Source of the DNA: Owenweeksia sp.
GTDB lineage: Bacteria > Bacteroidota > Bacteroidia > Flavobacteriales > Schleiferiaceae
Length of the DNA: 41,161 nt
NCBI GenBank assembly: GCA_028277105.1
Contig: JANQHO010000101.1
Location: 1 to 41,161, forward strand
Reading direction: 5' to 3'
Both the position numbers and the translations under genes were made by a program. The stretch's first letter is position 1; each line of letters opens with the position of its first letter. The notes under the pieces were generated by a model, which made no database searches, was not told the DNA's origin, and was given only the letters and a program-made list of their open reading frames with translations. Shown here one piece after another: positions 18,032 to 26,735 of this stretch.

Positions 18032-18047
18032 ATTATGCATGCATAAT
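18032..18047. promoter_or_regulatory. Perfect 16-bp palindrome, probable MarR operator 1
   Basis: ATTATGCATGCATAAT is a perfect inverted repeat located 40 nt upstream of the MarR start codon. A second copy, with two base differences, stands before the acyl-CoA dehydrogenase gene (22686-22701). MarR repressors bind palindromes of this length and commonly autoregulate, so this is the likely operator of the MarR-fadN operon. Confidence 0.7.
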
Positions 18048-18061
18048 TAGTGGAATTTTAG

Positions 18062-18069
18062 TAGCTTTC
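18062..18069 (+). promoter_or_regulatory. Possible -7 box of the MarR operon
   Basis: TAGCTTTC matches TAnnTTTG at all but the last position and lies 14 nt downstream of the palindrome. A repressor on the palindrome would then overlap the -33 region. No -33 TTG was assigned. Confidence 0.3.
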
Positions 18070-18086
18070 GCTAATGAAATTCTATT

Positions 18087-18548
18087 ATGAAGCCTGAAGA
18101 TACCATTGACTTTCATATTAAGCGCACCTGGCAAAGCATTGCCAAAATGTACAATGAGGTGGCCTCTACCTATGGAGGTACCATGGCTACGGGTTATGTG
18201 CTGTTGAATATAGATAAGGAAAACGGAACACCATCTACATCTCTGGGACCTAAAATGGGAATGGAAGCCACCAGCTTATCCCGCATACTCAAGAATATGG
18301 AAAGTGAAGAACTCATTTACCGTAAACCCAATCCTTTAGACGGACGGAGTGTACTGGTATGTCTTACTGCTAAGGGCCTGGATCGCAGAAAAGATGCCAA
18401 AAGAACCGTTTTGCAGTTCAATGACAGCCTTTTTTCAAGCATTCCTGAACAAAAGCTTGAACATTTTTTTGATGTTATTAATACAATTAATGAAATGATC
18501 TCCAACCGAAAAATAAATTTTAACTCTCATGAAGCGAAACATTCGTAA
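18087..18548 (+). CDS. MarR-family transcriptional regulator of beta-oxidation genes
   Basis: The product is 153 aa with the MarR winged-helix core: helix LGPKMGMEATSLSRILKNMESEELIYR, then the wing PNPLDGRSVLVCLTAKG with the conserved D-x-R-S. N- and C-terminal helices would form the dimer interface. It begins an operon with the FadN-like gene, overlapping it by 20 nt. A perfect palindrome in its promoter and a near-copy before the acyl-CoA dehydrogenase gene suggest it represses the pathway and itself, with release by an acyl-CoA ligand. The ligand is inferred, not seen. Confidence 0.85.
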   Translation: MKPEDTIDFHIKRTWQSIAKMYNEVASTYGGTMATGYVLLNIDKENGTPSTSLGPKMGMEATSLSRILKNMESEELIYRKPNPLDGRSVLVCLTAKGLDRRKDAKRTVLQFNDSLFSSIPEQKLEHFFDVINTINEMISNRKINFNSHEAKHS

Positions 18549-20934
18549 AGCCACCGTATTAGGTTCAGGCATTATGGGCTCTCAAATAGCCTGTCACCTG
18601 GCTAATATCGGTGTTAAAGTACTTCTGCTCGATATTCCTCCGAAAGAACTCAGCGATAAAGAAAAGGCCGCAGGGCTGAATCTGGAAGATAAGGCTGTGC
18701 GCAACCGGATTGTCAATGAAAACCTGCAGAAAGCCGCTAAAATGAACCCGGCTCCTCTTTATGATACAGATTACATCAGCCGCATAACAACTGGCAATTT
18801 TGATGATAACCTGTCTCATATCAAAGACAGTGATTGGGTGATAGAGGTTATAGTTGAACGGCTCGATATTAAGCAAAGCCTGTTTGAGAAAGTAGAAAAA
18901 TTCAGAAAGAAAGGCACCCTTATCACTTCCAATACTTCCGGTATTCCCATCAACCTGATGTTACAAGGTCGCAGCGATGATTTTAAAGAAAATTTTTGCG
19001 GCACCCACTTTTTTAACCCACCCCGTTATCTCGAACTGTTGGAGATTATACCTACTGTGCATACCAGGCCCGAAGTAGTGGATTTCTTCATGAATTACGG
19101 TGACCGTTATCTGGGGAAAACAAGCGTTTTGTGCAAAGATACTCCAGCTTTCATTGCCAATCGGGTTGGGGTTTTTGGTATCATGGACCTCTTCCATAAG
19201 GTAACAGAACTGGGGTTAAGCGTTGAGGATATCGATAAACTGACAGGCCCGGTAATTGGCCGGCCTAAATCGGCTACTTTTCGCACGGCAGATGTGGTAG
19301 GGTTGGATACCCTTATTCACGTAGCTAATGGCCTTGACCAGGCCCTGAAAGATGATGAACGCCAGGATATTTTCCAATTACCGCCATTTTTGAAAAAAAT
19401 GCAGGAAAACAAATGGCTGGGTTCTAAATCAGGCCAGGGATTCTACAAAAAAGTGAAAGGCGATGATGGGAAATCTGAAATTCTTTCCCTGGACCTTGAT
19501 ACGATGGAGTATACCCCTCAGCAAAAGTCAAAATTCCCTACGCTCGAGCTTACCAAGACCATTGATGATGTCAAGGAGCGTTTTAAAGTTTTGATAGGTG
19601 GTAAAGACAAAGCCAGTGAGCTTTACCGCAGGAGTTTAGCTTCTCTTTTTGCCTATGCTTCTAACAGGATACCCGAAATATCGGATGAACTTTTTAGGAT
19701 TGATGAAGGAATGCGGGCCGGTTTTGGCTGGAAACATGGTCCTTTTGAGATATGGGATGCTATAGGAGTAGAAAAAGGATTAAAGCTAATAGAGGCCGAA
19801 GGCTTAAAAGCAGCTGCCTGGGTGGAGGAAATGAAGGCAAGCGGACGCCAATCCTTTTACGAGATCGTGGAAGAAACCCAGCACTACTATTCTGTTCCTG
19901 ACAAGGCGGGCAAAGCCGTTCCCGGTATAGAAGAACTGATAGTACTGGATCACATCCGTCCTACCAAAACCATCTGGCAGAATAATGAATGTGCAGTACA
20001 AGATCTGGGCGAAGGTATTCTCAATATTGAATTCCGTTCCAAGATGAATACCCTGGGGAGTGGGGTTTTAGCTGGAATCAATAAAGGTATCGAACTGGCA
20101 GAAAAAGATTATCGCGGAGTGGTCATCGGCAATCAGGGTGATAATTTTTCGGTAGGGGCCAACCTGGCCATGATATTCATGATGGCGATAGAACAGGAGT
20201 GGGACGAACTGAATTTTGCCATTAAGTATTTTCAGGATACTATGATGCGGGTACGCTATTCCTCTATTCCGGTTGTAGTGGCTCCCCATGCAATGGCTTT
20301 AGGCGGGGGGTGCGAAATGGCCTTACATGCCGATGCGGTTCAGTGTGCTGCAGAAACCTATACCGGTTTAGTGGAATTTGGCGTTGGCCTCATACCCGGT
20401 GGAGGAGGTACCAAGGAATTGACCCGCAGAGCTTCCCAACGCTACGTTAAAGACGATATAGAAGTCAATGCTTACCGGGAAAACCTGTTGATGATAGGCC
20501 AGGCCCAGGTTTCCAAATCTGCTGTTGAAGCCTTTAATATGGGGATCTACCTCAAAGGTCGCGATCAGATTTCCATGAATAAGCGCAGACTGATTGCTGA
20601 TGCTAAAGAAAAAGCCATAGCTCTGGCTGAAACCGGCTACATGATGCCCGTTAAAGAGAAGGATATTAAGGTGCTGGGAAAACAAGCGTTGGGCATGTTT
20701 GAAGTTGGAGCCCACCAAATGCTTGAAGGAAGGTATATTTCAGAATACGAGAAGAAAATGGTAATGAAGCTCGGCTGGGTAATGGCTGGGGGCGACCTTA
20801 GCGAACCCAATTATGTTTCAGAGCAATATCTTCTGAACCTGGAGCGCGAAGTTTTCCTCAGCCTTTGCGGGGAAAAGAAAACCCTGGAAAGGATACAAGC
20901 TATGTTGAAGACCGGTAAGCCGTTGAGAAATTAA
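18529..20934 (+). CDS. fadN: 3-hydroxyacyl-CoA dehydrogenase / enoyl-CoA hydratase fusion (FadN-like)
   Basis: The product is 801 aa and carries two beta-oxidation steps. Residues 1-~190 are a Rossmann domain (VLGSGIMGSQIACHLANIG), followed by the 3HCDH C-terminal domain (FCGTHFFNPPRYLELLEIIP; DTPAFIANRVG). The C-terminal half has a crotonase domain with the oxyanion-hole segments GDNFSVGANLA and ALGGGCEMALHAD and the catalytic-face segment LVEFGVGLIPGGGG. The dehydrogenase-first order is that of Bacillus FadN (YusL), not that of E. coli FadB. It sits in the operon MarR-fadN-(four-helix bundle)-fadA. Confidence 0.92.
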   Translation: MKRNIRKATVLGSGIMGSQIACHLANIGVKVLLLDIPPKELSDKEKAAGLNLEDKAVRNRIVNENLQKAAKMNPAPLYDTDYISRITTGNFDDNLSHIKDSDWVIEVIVERLDIKQSLFEKVEKFRKKGTLITSNTSGIPINLMLQGRSDDFKENFCGTHFFNPPRYLELLEIIPTVHTRPEVVDFFMNYGDRYLGKTSVLCKDTPAFIANRVGVFGIMDLFHKVTELGLSVEDIDKLTGPVIGRPKSATFRTADVVGLDTLIHVANGLDQALKDDERQDIFQLPPFLKKMQENKWLGSKSGQGFYKKVKGDDGKSEILSLDLDTMEYTPQQKSKFPTLELTKTIDDVKERFKVLIGGKDKASELYRRSLASLFAYASNRIPEISDELFRIDEGMRAGFGWKHGPFEIWDAIGVEKGLKLIEAEGLKAAAWVEEMKASGRQSFYEIVEETQHYYSVPDKAGKAVPGIEELIVLDHIRPTKTIWQNNECAVQDLGEGILNIEFRSKMNTLGSGVLAGINKGIELAEKDYRGVVIGNQGDNFSVGANLAMIFMMAIEQEWDELNFAIKYFQDTMMRVRYSSIPVVVAPHAMALGGGCEMALHADAVQCAAETYTGLVEFGVGLIPGGGGTKELTRRASQRYVKDDIEVNAYRENLLMIGQAQVSKSAVEAFNMGIYLKGRDQISMNKRRLIADAKEKAIALAETGYMMPVKEKDIKVLGKQALGMFEVGAHQMLEGRYISEYEKKMVMKLGWVMAGGDLSEPNYVSEQYLLNLEREVFLSLCGEKKTLERIQAMLKTGKPLRN

Positions 20935-20984
20935 GATTAATCAGACTCGAGATTAAAGAGACAAGACTTCTAAGTTTTGAAGAA

Positions 20985-21356
20985 ATGAACCACAACTATA
21001 AGGAATTAAAAGTTTGGCAAAAGGCAACAGAGCTTGTTACGGATATTTACAGAAATACCAAATCCTTTCCCGATGAAGAAAAGTATGGTTTACTGCAACA
21101 GATAAGAAGGGCTTCAGTTTCCATTCCGAGTAATATTGCAGAAGGCTCTGGCAGAAATACACCCAAAGATTTTGCTCACTTTTTAGCTATAGCTAAAGGT
21201 TCAGCTTTTGAAGTAGAAACACATTTGATAATTGCCAATAACCTTGGATATATTGGAGGTGAAAGTAAAGATCAACTTTTGGAACAGGTAACTGAAATTC
21301 AGAAGATGCTCCATAGTTTTAAAAACAAAATATTAAATGATTTAGAAACCAAATAA
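20985..21356 (+). CDS. Four-helix bundle protein (23S rRNA intervening-sequence protein family)
   Basis: The product is 123 aa and shows the family pattern YKELKVWQKATELV, then LLQQIRRASVSIPSNIAEGSGR and FAHFLAIAKGSAFEVETHL. These proteins, first found in rRNA intervening sequences and related to the Avd accessory protein of diversity-generating retroelements, form pentameric helical bundles of unknown function. Here it is inserted in the fadN-fadA operon, 50 nt after fadN, and is followed by a repeat-rich tract. No reverse transcriptase is nearby, so it is not part of a DGR in this window. Confidence 0.9.
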   Translation: MNHNYKELKVWQKATELVTDIYRNTKSFPDEEKYGLLQQIRRASVSIPSNIAEGSGRNTPKDFAHFLAIAKGSAFEVETHLIIANNLGYIGGESKDQLLEQVTEIQKMLHSFKNKILNDLETK

Positions 21357-21358
21357 TA

Positions 21359-21437
21359 GAGATTTAAGAGTCTTGGATCTTAAGTCTTAAATCTTAAATC
21401 TTAAATCTTAAGTCTTAAGTCTAGACTCTTAAATCTC
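21359..21437. repeat. 15-bp inverted repeats around CTTAAATCTT tandem tract
   Basis: GAGATTTAAGAGTCT (21359-21373) and AGACTCTTAAATCTC (21423-21437) are exact inverted copies. Between them lie six or so units of a 7-mer of the CTTAAAT/CTTAAGT type. The sequence can fold as one long AT-rich hairpin between the four-helix-bundle gene and fadA. Similar words (AGACTCGAGATTAAAGAGAC) occur in the 50-nt gap before the four-helix-bundle gene, which suggests the gene and its flanks arrived as a unit. Confidence 0.8.
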
Positions 21438-21460
21438 ATAACTAAATAAACACAACGAAA

Positions 21461-22636
21461 ATGAATGCCTATATAGTAGCCGCCAAAAGAACAGCCGTAG
21501 GTAAAGCACCCCGCGGCAAATTTCGCTTTATGCGACCCGATACCCTTGCTGCCCGTTTGATCAGGGAATTGATGAAAGAAGTCCCCAATCTGGATAAAGA
21601 AAGGATAGATGACCTCATTGTTGGAAATGCCATGCCGGAAGCAGAACAGGGCTTGAATATAGCCCGTCTGGTATCCCTTATGGGCTTCAATACGGTTAAA
21701 GTACCGGGCGTAACAGTCAATCGCTATTGCGCCAGTGGCCTGGAGACTATTGCCGTAGCATCGGCAAAGATCCATGCAGGTATAGCCGATTGTATTGTTG
21801 CCGGAGGAGTGGAGAGCATGAGTTATATCCCTATGGGTGGCTATAAGGTAGTGCCTAACTATGAACTGGCCCAGCAGCATGCCGATTATTACAACAATAT
21901 GGGCCTAACAGCTGAAGCTGTGGCAGAGAAATATAAAGTAAGCCGTGAAGACCAGGATGAATTTGGCTACCAGTCCCATCAAAAAGCTTTAAAGGCCATT
22001 AAAACGAACAGGTTTAATGATGAAATAGTGCCTATAGAGGTAGAGGAAGTCTTTCTGGATGAAAAAGAGAAGAGGCAGAAAAGAAGCTACACTGTAGATA
22101 CTGATGAAGGTCCCCGGGCTGATACAACTTTGGAAAGAATGGCCAAATTACGCCCCGTTTTTGCAGCTAACGGTTCTGTTACGGCAGGTAATTCTTCCCA
22201 AACCTCAGATGGGGCAGCCTTTGTGATCGTTATGAGCGAAAAAATGGTGAAAGAGTTGAACCTGGAGCCTATTGCCCGGCTCATCACTTATCAGGCGGTA
22301 GGGGTGGAACCCCGTATAATGGGAATCGGCCCGGTTGACGCTGTTCCCAAAGCCCTTAAAAGTGCCGGTATGAAGTTATCCGATATAGATCTGATCGAAT
22401 TGAATGAAGCTTTTGCTTCACAATCACTGGCCGTGAGAAGAGAACTGGATATCAATCCCGATACTTTGAATGTCAATGGAGGAGCGATTGCCATGGGGCA
22501 TCCTCTCGGCTGTACCGGGGCTAAGTTATCGGTCCAAATATTTCACGAATTAAAAAAAAGAGAGAAAAAATATGGCCTGGTTACTATGTGTGTAGGCGAA
22601 GGCCAGGGAGCCGCAGGGATATACGAAATGCTGTAA
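21461..22636 (+). CDS. fadA: Acetyl-CoA C-acyltransferase (thiolase, FadA)
   Basis: The product is 391 aa and cleaves 3-ketoacyl-CoA to acetyl-CoA and a shortened acyl-CoA. The nucleophilic Cys is C90 in VNRYCASGLETI. The thiolase signatures NEAFASQ, NVNGGAIAMGHPLGCTGAK and CVGEGQGAAGIYE follow, giving the His and second Cys. The length is standard. It is the last gene of the operon and is followed by a strong terminator. Confidence 0.94.
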   Translation: MNAYIVAAKRTAVGKAPRGKFRFMRPDTLAARLIRELMKEVPNLDKERIDDLIVGNAMPEAEQGLNIARLVSLMGFNTVKVPGVTVNRYCASGLETIAVASAKIHAGIADCIVAGGVESMSYIPMGGYKVVPNYELAQQHADYYNNMGLTAEAVAEKYKVSREDQDEFGYQSHQKALKAIKTNRFNDEIVPIEVEEVFLDEKEKRQKRSYTVDTDEGPRADTTLERMAKLRPVFAANGSVTAGNSSQTSDGAAFVIVMSEKMVKELNLEPIARLITYQAVGVEPRIMGIGPVDAVPKALKSAGMKLSDIDLIELNEAFASQSLAVRRELDINPDTLNVNGGAIAMGHPLGCTGAKLSVQIFHELKKREKKYGLVTMCVGEGQGAAGIYEML

Positions 22637-22642
22637 AAATTT

Positions 22643-22670
22643 AAAAAGGTAGTACAAACTACCTTTTTTT
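22643..22670 (+). terminator. Terminator of the MarR-fadN-fadA operon
   Basis: AAAAAGGTAGT (22643-22653), loop ACAA and ACTACCTTTTT (22658-22668) followed by more T residues. It starts 6 nt after the thiolase stop, separating that operon from the acyl-CoA dehydrogenase gene. Confidence 0.9.
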
Positions 22671-22685
22671 AGCTTCAAATATTTT

Positions 22686-22701
22686 ATTATGCGTGCATAG
22701 T
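22686..22701. promoter_or_regulatory. Near-palindrome, probable MarR operator 2
   Basis: ATTATGCGTGCATAGT differs from the perfect palindrome at 18032-18047 at two of 16 positions; the core TATGCRTGCATA is kept. It lies 4 nt upstream of a -7 box and would cover the -33 region, as expected for a repressor site of the same regulon. Confidence 0.7.
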
Positions 22702-22705
22702 TTAT

Positions 22706-22713
22706 TATCTTTG
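22706..22713 (+). promoter_or_regulatory. -7 box of the acyl-CoA dehydrogenase gene
   Basis: TATCTTTG matches the Bacteroidota consensus TAnnTTTG and lies 38 nt upstream of the ATG, directly after the operator palindrome. It also lies after the upstream terminator, so this gene needs its own promoter. Confidence 0.6.
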
Positions 22714-22751
22714 GATGGCATACATCACAATACACCTAATACTAATAAGTC

Positions 22752-24554
22752 ATGTCAAATACAACGGAAAAAAAGTTTTTGAGAGGAGGGGAATTTCTCA
22801 TCACAGATATAAAGGCTGATGAAGTCTTCATTCCTGAAGATTTTAACGAAGAGCAGCGGATGATGGCGGAGGCTACCACTGATTTTATAGAAAAGGAAGT
22901 GGTCCCCCAGCGCGAACGCTTTGAGCAAAAAGACTATAAGTTTACGGAAGAACTGATGAAGAAAGCCGGAGAACTGGGATTGTTGGGAATAAGTGTTCCC
23001 AGCGAATACAATGGCTTAGGTATGGATTTTAATACTTCCATGCTGGTTTGTGATCGTATTTCAGGGATTTCCGGCTCGCTTTCTACGGCCTATGGTGCGC
23101 ATACCGGCATTGGTACTCTTCCTATCCTGCTCTATGGAGATGAAGCGCAAAAGAAAAAATATTTGCCAAAATTAGGTAGCGGAGAATGGATGGGAGCCTA
23201 CTGTCTTACCGAACCCGGAGCCGGATCAGACGCCAACTCCGGTAAAACCAAAGCTGAACTTACCAGTGATGGTGAACACTATGTTATCAACGGACAGAAA
23301 ATATGGATCTCCAATGCCGGTTTTGCCGATGTCTTTATTGTTTTTGCCCGCATAGAGGACGATAAATACCTAACCGGTTTCATTGTAGAAAGAGGCACAG
23401 AAGGCTTAAGCTTTGGTGAGGAAGAAGATAAACTCGGTATCCGGGCCAGTTCTACCCGCCAGGTATTTTTTAACAATTGCCAAATTCCAGTAGAAAATCT
23501 CCTGGGAGAGCGCAACGGAGGTTTTAAAATAGCCATGAATGCCCTCAACTACGGTCGTATTAAACTGGCAGTAGCAACTTTAGACGGAGGTCGTAGGATT
23601 ATTACCCATTCAGTGCGATATGGTAATGAACGCAAACAATTCGGACAATCCCTCACAGAGTTTGGAGCTATTCAACAAAAGTTAGCCGACATGGTCACCC
23701 GGATCTGGATAGCGGAGAGTGCAACCTACCGCGCGGGGCAAGATATAGAGGACAATATCAAACGCTTACAGCAGGAGGGAACAGATGACAGTACAGCCAA
23801 GTTAAAAGGTGTGGAAGAATTTGCGATTGAATGTGCCATTCTCAAAGTACTGGCTTCTGAGGCTGGGAGTTTTATAGCAGATGAAGGAGTACAGATCTAT
23901 GGCGGTATGGGTTACAGTGCTGATACTCCTATGGAAGCAGCTTACCGCGATGCACGCATCTCCCGTATTTATGAAGGTACCAATGAGATTAACCGTATGC
24001 ACAGTGTGGGAATGCTGCTCAAAAAAGCTATGAAAGGTGAGTTGGACCTTATGACACCAGCCATGAAAGTAGCAGGTGAATTGATGGAAATACCCTCTTT
24101 TGACACCCCTGACTATTCAGAACTTTTTGCTGAAGAAAAAGAGATACTCGGCAAACTCAAGAAATCTATTTTGATGGTAGCCGGTAAGGCGGTAGAAAAG
24201 TTTGCCATGGATATAGAAGAAGAACAGGAACTTTTAATGGCCGCTGCCGATATGATCATGGAAGTATATGCAGCAGAAAGCGGCATTTTAAGGGCAGAAA
24301 AACTGGCCCGTCAAAAAGGGGAGCAAGCAGCTGAACAGCAGATAAATATGGCCCGGCTTTACCTGTATATGGCGACAGAAAAGATCGGACAAAAGGGAAG
24401 GGAAGCCATTTACAGTTTTACCGAAGGAGATGAGCAACGCATGATGTTGATGGGGCTAAAACGCTTTACCAAATTGCAAAACCCAATCAACGTAAAAGAA
24501 ATACGCAGAAGTATTGCTGCAAAAGTGATAGAAGAAAATAGATACCCGTTTTAA
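22752..24554 (+). CDS. Acyl-CoA dehydrogenase, long form with C-terminal extension (FadE role)
   Basis: The product is 600 aa and catalyses the first, FAD-dependent step of beta-oxidation. FAD/substrate motifs are YCLTEPGAGSDAN and IWISNAGFADVFIVFA, with the catalytic Glu at E408 in IYEGTNEINR. The extra ~170 C-terminal residues resemble the second helical domain of VLCAD/ACAD9-type enzymes and of Bacillus FadE. The gene has its own promoter and operator but shares the MarR-type palindrome with the fadN operon. Confidence 0.94.
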   Translation: MSNTTEKKFLRGGEFLITDIKADEVFIPEDFNEEQRMMAEATTDFIEKEVVPQRERFEQKDYKFTEELMKKAGELGLLGISVPSEYNGLGMDFNTSMLVCDRISGISGSLSTAYGAHTGIGTLPILLYGDEAQKKKYLPKLGSGEWMGAYCLTEPGAGSDANSGKTKAELTSDGEHYVINGQKIWISNAGFADVFIVFARIEDDKYLTGFIVERGTEGLSFGEEEDKLGIRASSTRQVFFNNCQIPVENLLGERNGGFKIAMNALNYGRIKLAVATLDGGRRIITHSVRYGNERKQFGQSLTEFGAIQQKLADMVTRIWIAESATYRAGQDIEDNIKRLQQEGTDDSTAKLKGVEEFAIECAILKVLASEAGSFIADEGVQIYGGMGYSADTPMEAAYRDARISRIYEGTNEINRMHSVGMLLKKAMKGELDLMTPAMKVAGELMEIPSFDTPDYSELFAEEKEILGKLKKSILMVAGKAVEKFAMDIEEEQELLMAAADMIMEVYAAESGILRAEKLARQKGEQAAEQQINMARLYLYMATEKIGQKGREAIYSFTEGDEQRMMLMGLKRFTKLQNPINVKEIRRSIAAKVIEENRYPF

Positions 24555-24570
24555 TTAAGCATGTTTGGCT

Positions 24571-24599
24571 AAAAAGGCTCCTCCTACGAGGAGCTTTTT
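24571..24599. terminator. Bidirectional terminator between acyl-CoA dehydrogenase and response regulator genes
   Basis: GGCTCCTC and GAGGAGC pair around a CTAC loop, with an A-run before and a T-run after the stem. It serves the plus-strand dehydrogenase gene and, on the other strand, the response-regulator operon that ends at 24603. Confidence 0.88.
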
Positions 24600-24602
24600 A
24601 GT

Positions 24603-25277
24603 TTATACGAAATCGATGAGGCGATTTTTAATACTGTATATGATCAGACCGGCAGTGTTGCGAACCCCTGCTTTAGACAATAAATTCTTTTTGTAGCCTT
24701 CTACCGTACGCGGACTGAGAAAGAGTTTTTCGGCTATTTCACTGGCTGTGTATTCATGGCAGATAAGATTGAGCACCTCCATTTCCCTTTCCGTAAAACC
24801 CACTTCAGTTCCGTGGGTAATAGCCTTGCCGTTTTTACGGTTGATAATCCCTTTACGCATGATGCGCGAAACATAGTGGTTGAAATAATAACCCGATTCA
24901 ACCGCTGTTATAATGGCGTTTTCCACTTCTGTGGGAGAAGTATTTTTGATGAGGTAACCGTGCACTCCCATTTCTATCATTTGCAGGATAAGCCTTTCGT
25001 TGTCGTACATCGAAAGGACAATGATCTTAATGTCAGGGTATTTTTCCAGGATCATTTTGGCGGCTTCCTGCCCTTTAATTACGGGCATTTCGAGATCGAG
25101 CAGAACTACGTGTATGGTAGTTGATGTCTTATCGAGATAGTTCAATAACTCTTCCCCGTTAGATACGTCTTTGATGAAGCCAAACCTTTCGTTGCCTTTT
25201 AAAAGGCTGGCAATGCCCTGGCGAAAAAGCTGATGATCATCAGCTATGATGATGTTGATATTGTTTTGGAGTTTCAT
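24603..25277 (-). CDS. LuxR/NarL-type response regulator
   Basis: The product is 224 aa. The receiver domain has acidic residues D13-D14, phospho-acceptor D61 (VVLLDLEMP), S89 and K111. The C-terminal LuxR helix-turn-helix reads FTEREMEVLNLICHEYTASEIAEKLFLSPRTVEGYKKNLL. The start codon overlaps the end of the histidine-kinase gene by 38 nt, so the pair is made together. No DNA target is known; the TACGTA pair upstream of the operon is a candidate site. Confidence 0.93.
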   Translation of the reverse strand: MKLQNNINIIIADDHQLFRQGIASLLKGNERFGFIKDVSNGEELLNYLDKTSTTIHVVLLDLEMPVIKGQEAAKMILEKYPDIKIIVLSMYDNERLILQMIEMGVHGYLIKNTSPTEVENAIITAVESGYYFNHYVSRIMRKGIINRKNGKAITHGTEVGFTEREMEVLNLICHEYTASEIAEKLFLSPRTVEGYKKNLLSKAGVRNTAGLIIYSIKNRLIDFV

Positions 25278-26139
25278 GGCTAACTGGTTTAGTGGGGTAA
25301 TTCAATGATAATTCTACACAAGTACCTTTTTCTTTTTTAGACTTTATACTGATATCGGCTTTGATCATTCGGGCCCTGTTTTCCAGGTTCTGTAATCCCA
25401 TACTTTTGCCGTTGTCCAATTGCTTACGGTCAAAACCCTGCCCATTGTCCTGAATTTTGATGTAAGCCCGGTCCTTCAGAACGTATATGTTTATGGAGAT
25501 CAGAGTAGCATGGGCGTGCTTTAAAGTATTGTTAATGCATTCCTGTACAATGCGATAGATAGAAAGATCGGTATTGAAATCAAAATTTATCTTATCACTG
25601 TAGTGAAAATCTATCTCAATATCTTCGGTTTGTTCTATTTTTTCCAATAACTGTTCAATGGAGTCGATCAAGCCGATCTTACTGAATTCAGGAGGTAAAA
25701 GGTGATGAGCTGTATGCCTCAATTTTTCAATAATATCGTCTAATAATTCATTGGTATTTCCAATAGATTCATCTATCAAAACAGGATTGCTTTTTTTCTT
25801 TAAAACATCATACAAATATAATTTTACTACAGAAAGTGATACACCGAAGTTATCGTGGAGGTCGCGCGCTATGCGTTTGCGCTCTTTTTCGAGGGTATTA
25901 ATACTGTTTCGCAAAAGCTCCTCCTTGTGCTCTAACTCCAGTTGCTGAAGCTTCAACTGTTGTTTCATGATCCTCTTCTGGTAAAAGATCAGGAAGGTAA
26001 TAAAGGATACAGCCAGTAGAAACATTCCAAACATACCGGTAATGATCAGGAGTTTAATTTCGTATTCTTCCGCGCTTTCCACAATCCAACCGTTATTAAT
26101 GTGTAGTAGATATTCTGAAACAAAGAATGAAATACCCAA
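25240..26139 (-). CDS. Sensor histidine kinase (HisKA_3 / NarX-type)
   Basis: The longest reading is 299 aa; it overlaps the upstream membrane-protein gene by 94 nt. A GTG at 26082 or another downstream start, just before the single membrane span (LLIITGMFGMFLLAVSFITFLIF), is a reasonable alternative. A coiled linker follows the span, then the DHp helix with the phospho-accepting His (H95 in RIARDLHDNFG), and the ATPase domain with N-box (ECINNTLKHAHA), G1 (DNGQGFD) and G2 (GLQNLENRA). There is no periplasmic sensor domain, so signal input probably comes from the partner membrane protein encoded just upstream. Confidence 0.88.
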   Translation of the reverse strand: MGISFFVSEYLLHINNGWIVESAEEYEIKLLIITGMFGMFLLAVSFITFLIFYQKRIMKQQLKLQQLELEHKEELLRNSINTLEKERKRIARDLHDNFGVSLSVVKLYLYDVLKKKSNPVLIDESIGNTNELLDDIIEKLRHTAHHLLPPEFSKIGLIDSIEQLLEKIEQTEDIEIDFHYSDKINFDFNTDLSIYRIVQECINNTLKHAHATLISINIYVLKDRAYIKIQDNGQGFDRKQLDNGKSMGLQNLENRARMIKADISIKSKKEKGTCVELSLNYPTKPVSHETPKQYQHHHS

Positions 26140-26708
26140 ACCTGCATTCCAGTTCCCTGAGTCATGGTGAGAACGTAATTGCTAAAGGTAAACAGAAACA
26201 AATTTCCTGAAAAATATAGTAATACGGCAGAATTGATCCAAAATACGGGCGATTCTTCCAGCTTCAGAATGCGGGCTTCCTTTACTATCCGGTAAAAAAC
26301 AGTGATGGAAAAGCTGATGAGTATTAAGCTTTCCACCGCCCGGGCGTAAGTGTTGTTCACCGTTAGAGGTTCGAGAAAAACAGAATTGGCAATTGAAAAG
26401 ATCACAAAAGCAGCTACAACTGCGATATACAGTTTTTTAATGATAAAGCCCTTTAATTCAATATAATAATATAGGCTTAATAACAAAAATTCAAAAATGG
26501 TATAGAAATGAAGAATAAAGAGATTGTTTATTCCTTTTTTCCATAAAACAAAAGATATAAGAAAAGTGAAAGCAGCTAAAAAGACCAATAGATAGATAAA
26601 TATTAGCTTGCCAGAATGCTTGCGAAAATTTAAAATCCCAAGTAGAACAGGAGGGATCAAAAAAAAAGGTGCCAGATTGAGAATTATATCATAAGAGTCT
26701 TTTTGCAT
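26046..26708 (-). CDS. Multi-span membrane protein upstream of the histidine kinase
   Basis: The product is 220 aa with about six or seven hydrophobic segments, for example LAPFFLIPPVLLGIL, LIFIYLLVFLAAFTFLISFVL, LYIAVVAAFVIFSIANSVFL and FWINSAVLLYFSGNLFLFTFS. No enzymatic motif is seen. I recall this kind of protein standing before a soluble-domain-only HisKA_3 kinase in other Bacteroidota. A role as the membrane sensor that feeds the kinase is inferred from the overlap of the reading frames and the kinase's lack of an input domain. Confidence 0.75.
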   Translation of the reverse strand: MQKDSYDIILNLAPFFLIPPVLLGILNFRKHSGKLIFIYLLVFLAAFTFLISFVLWKKGINNLFILHFYTIFEFLLLSLYYYIELKGFIIKKLYIAVVAAFVIFSIANSVFLEPLTVNNTYARAVESLILISFSITVFYRIVKEARILKLEESPVFWINSAVLLYFSGNLFLFTFSNYVLTMTQGTGMQVWVFHSLFQNIYYTLITVGLWKARKNTKLNS

Positions 26709-26735
26709 CAGCCTGGCACCTTCTAACTGTTGTTA

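Noticed and set aside
20985..21356. Diversity-generating retroelement accessory gene (avd)
   Set aside because: The four-helix-bundle family is related to Avd, but no reverse transcriptase, template repeat or variable repeat is present in the window.
21359..21437. CRISPR-like array
   Set aside because: The short 7-mer units are contiguous without spacers; they form a hairpin tract, not a CRISPR.
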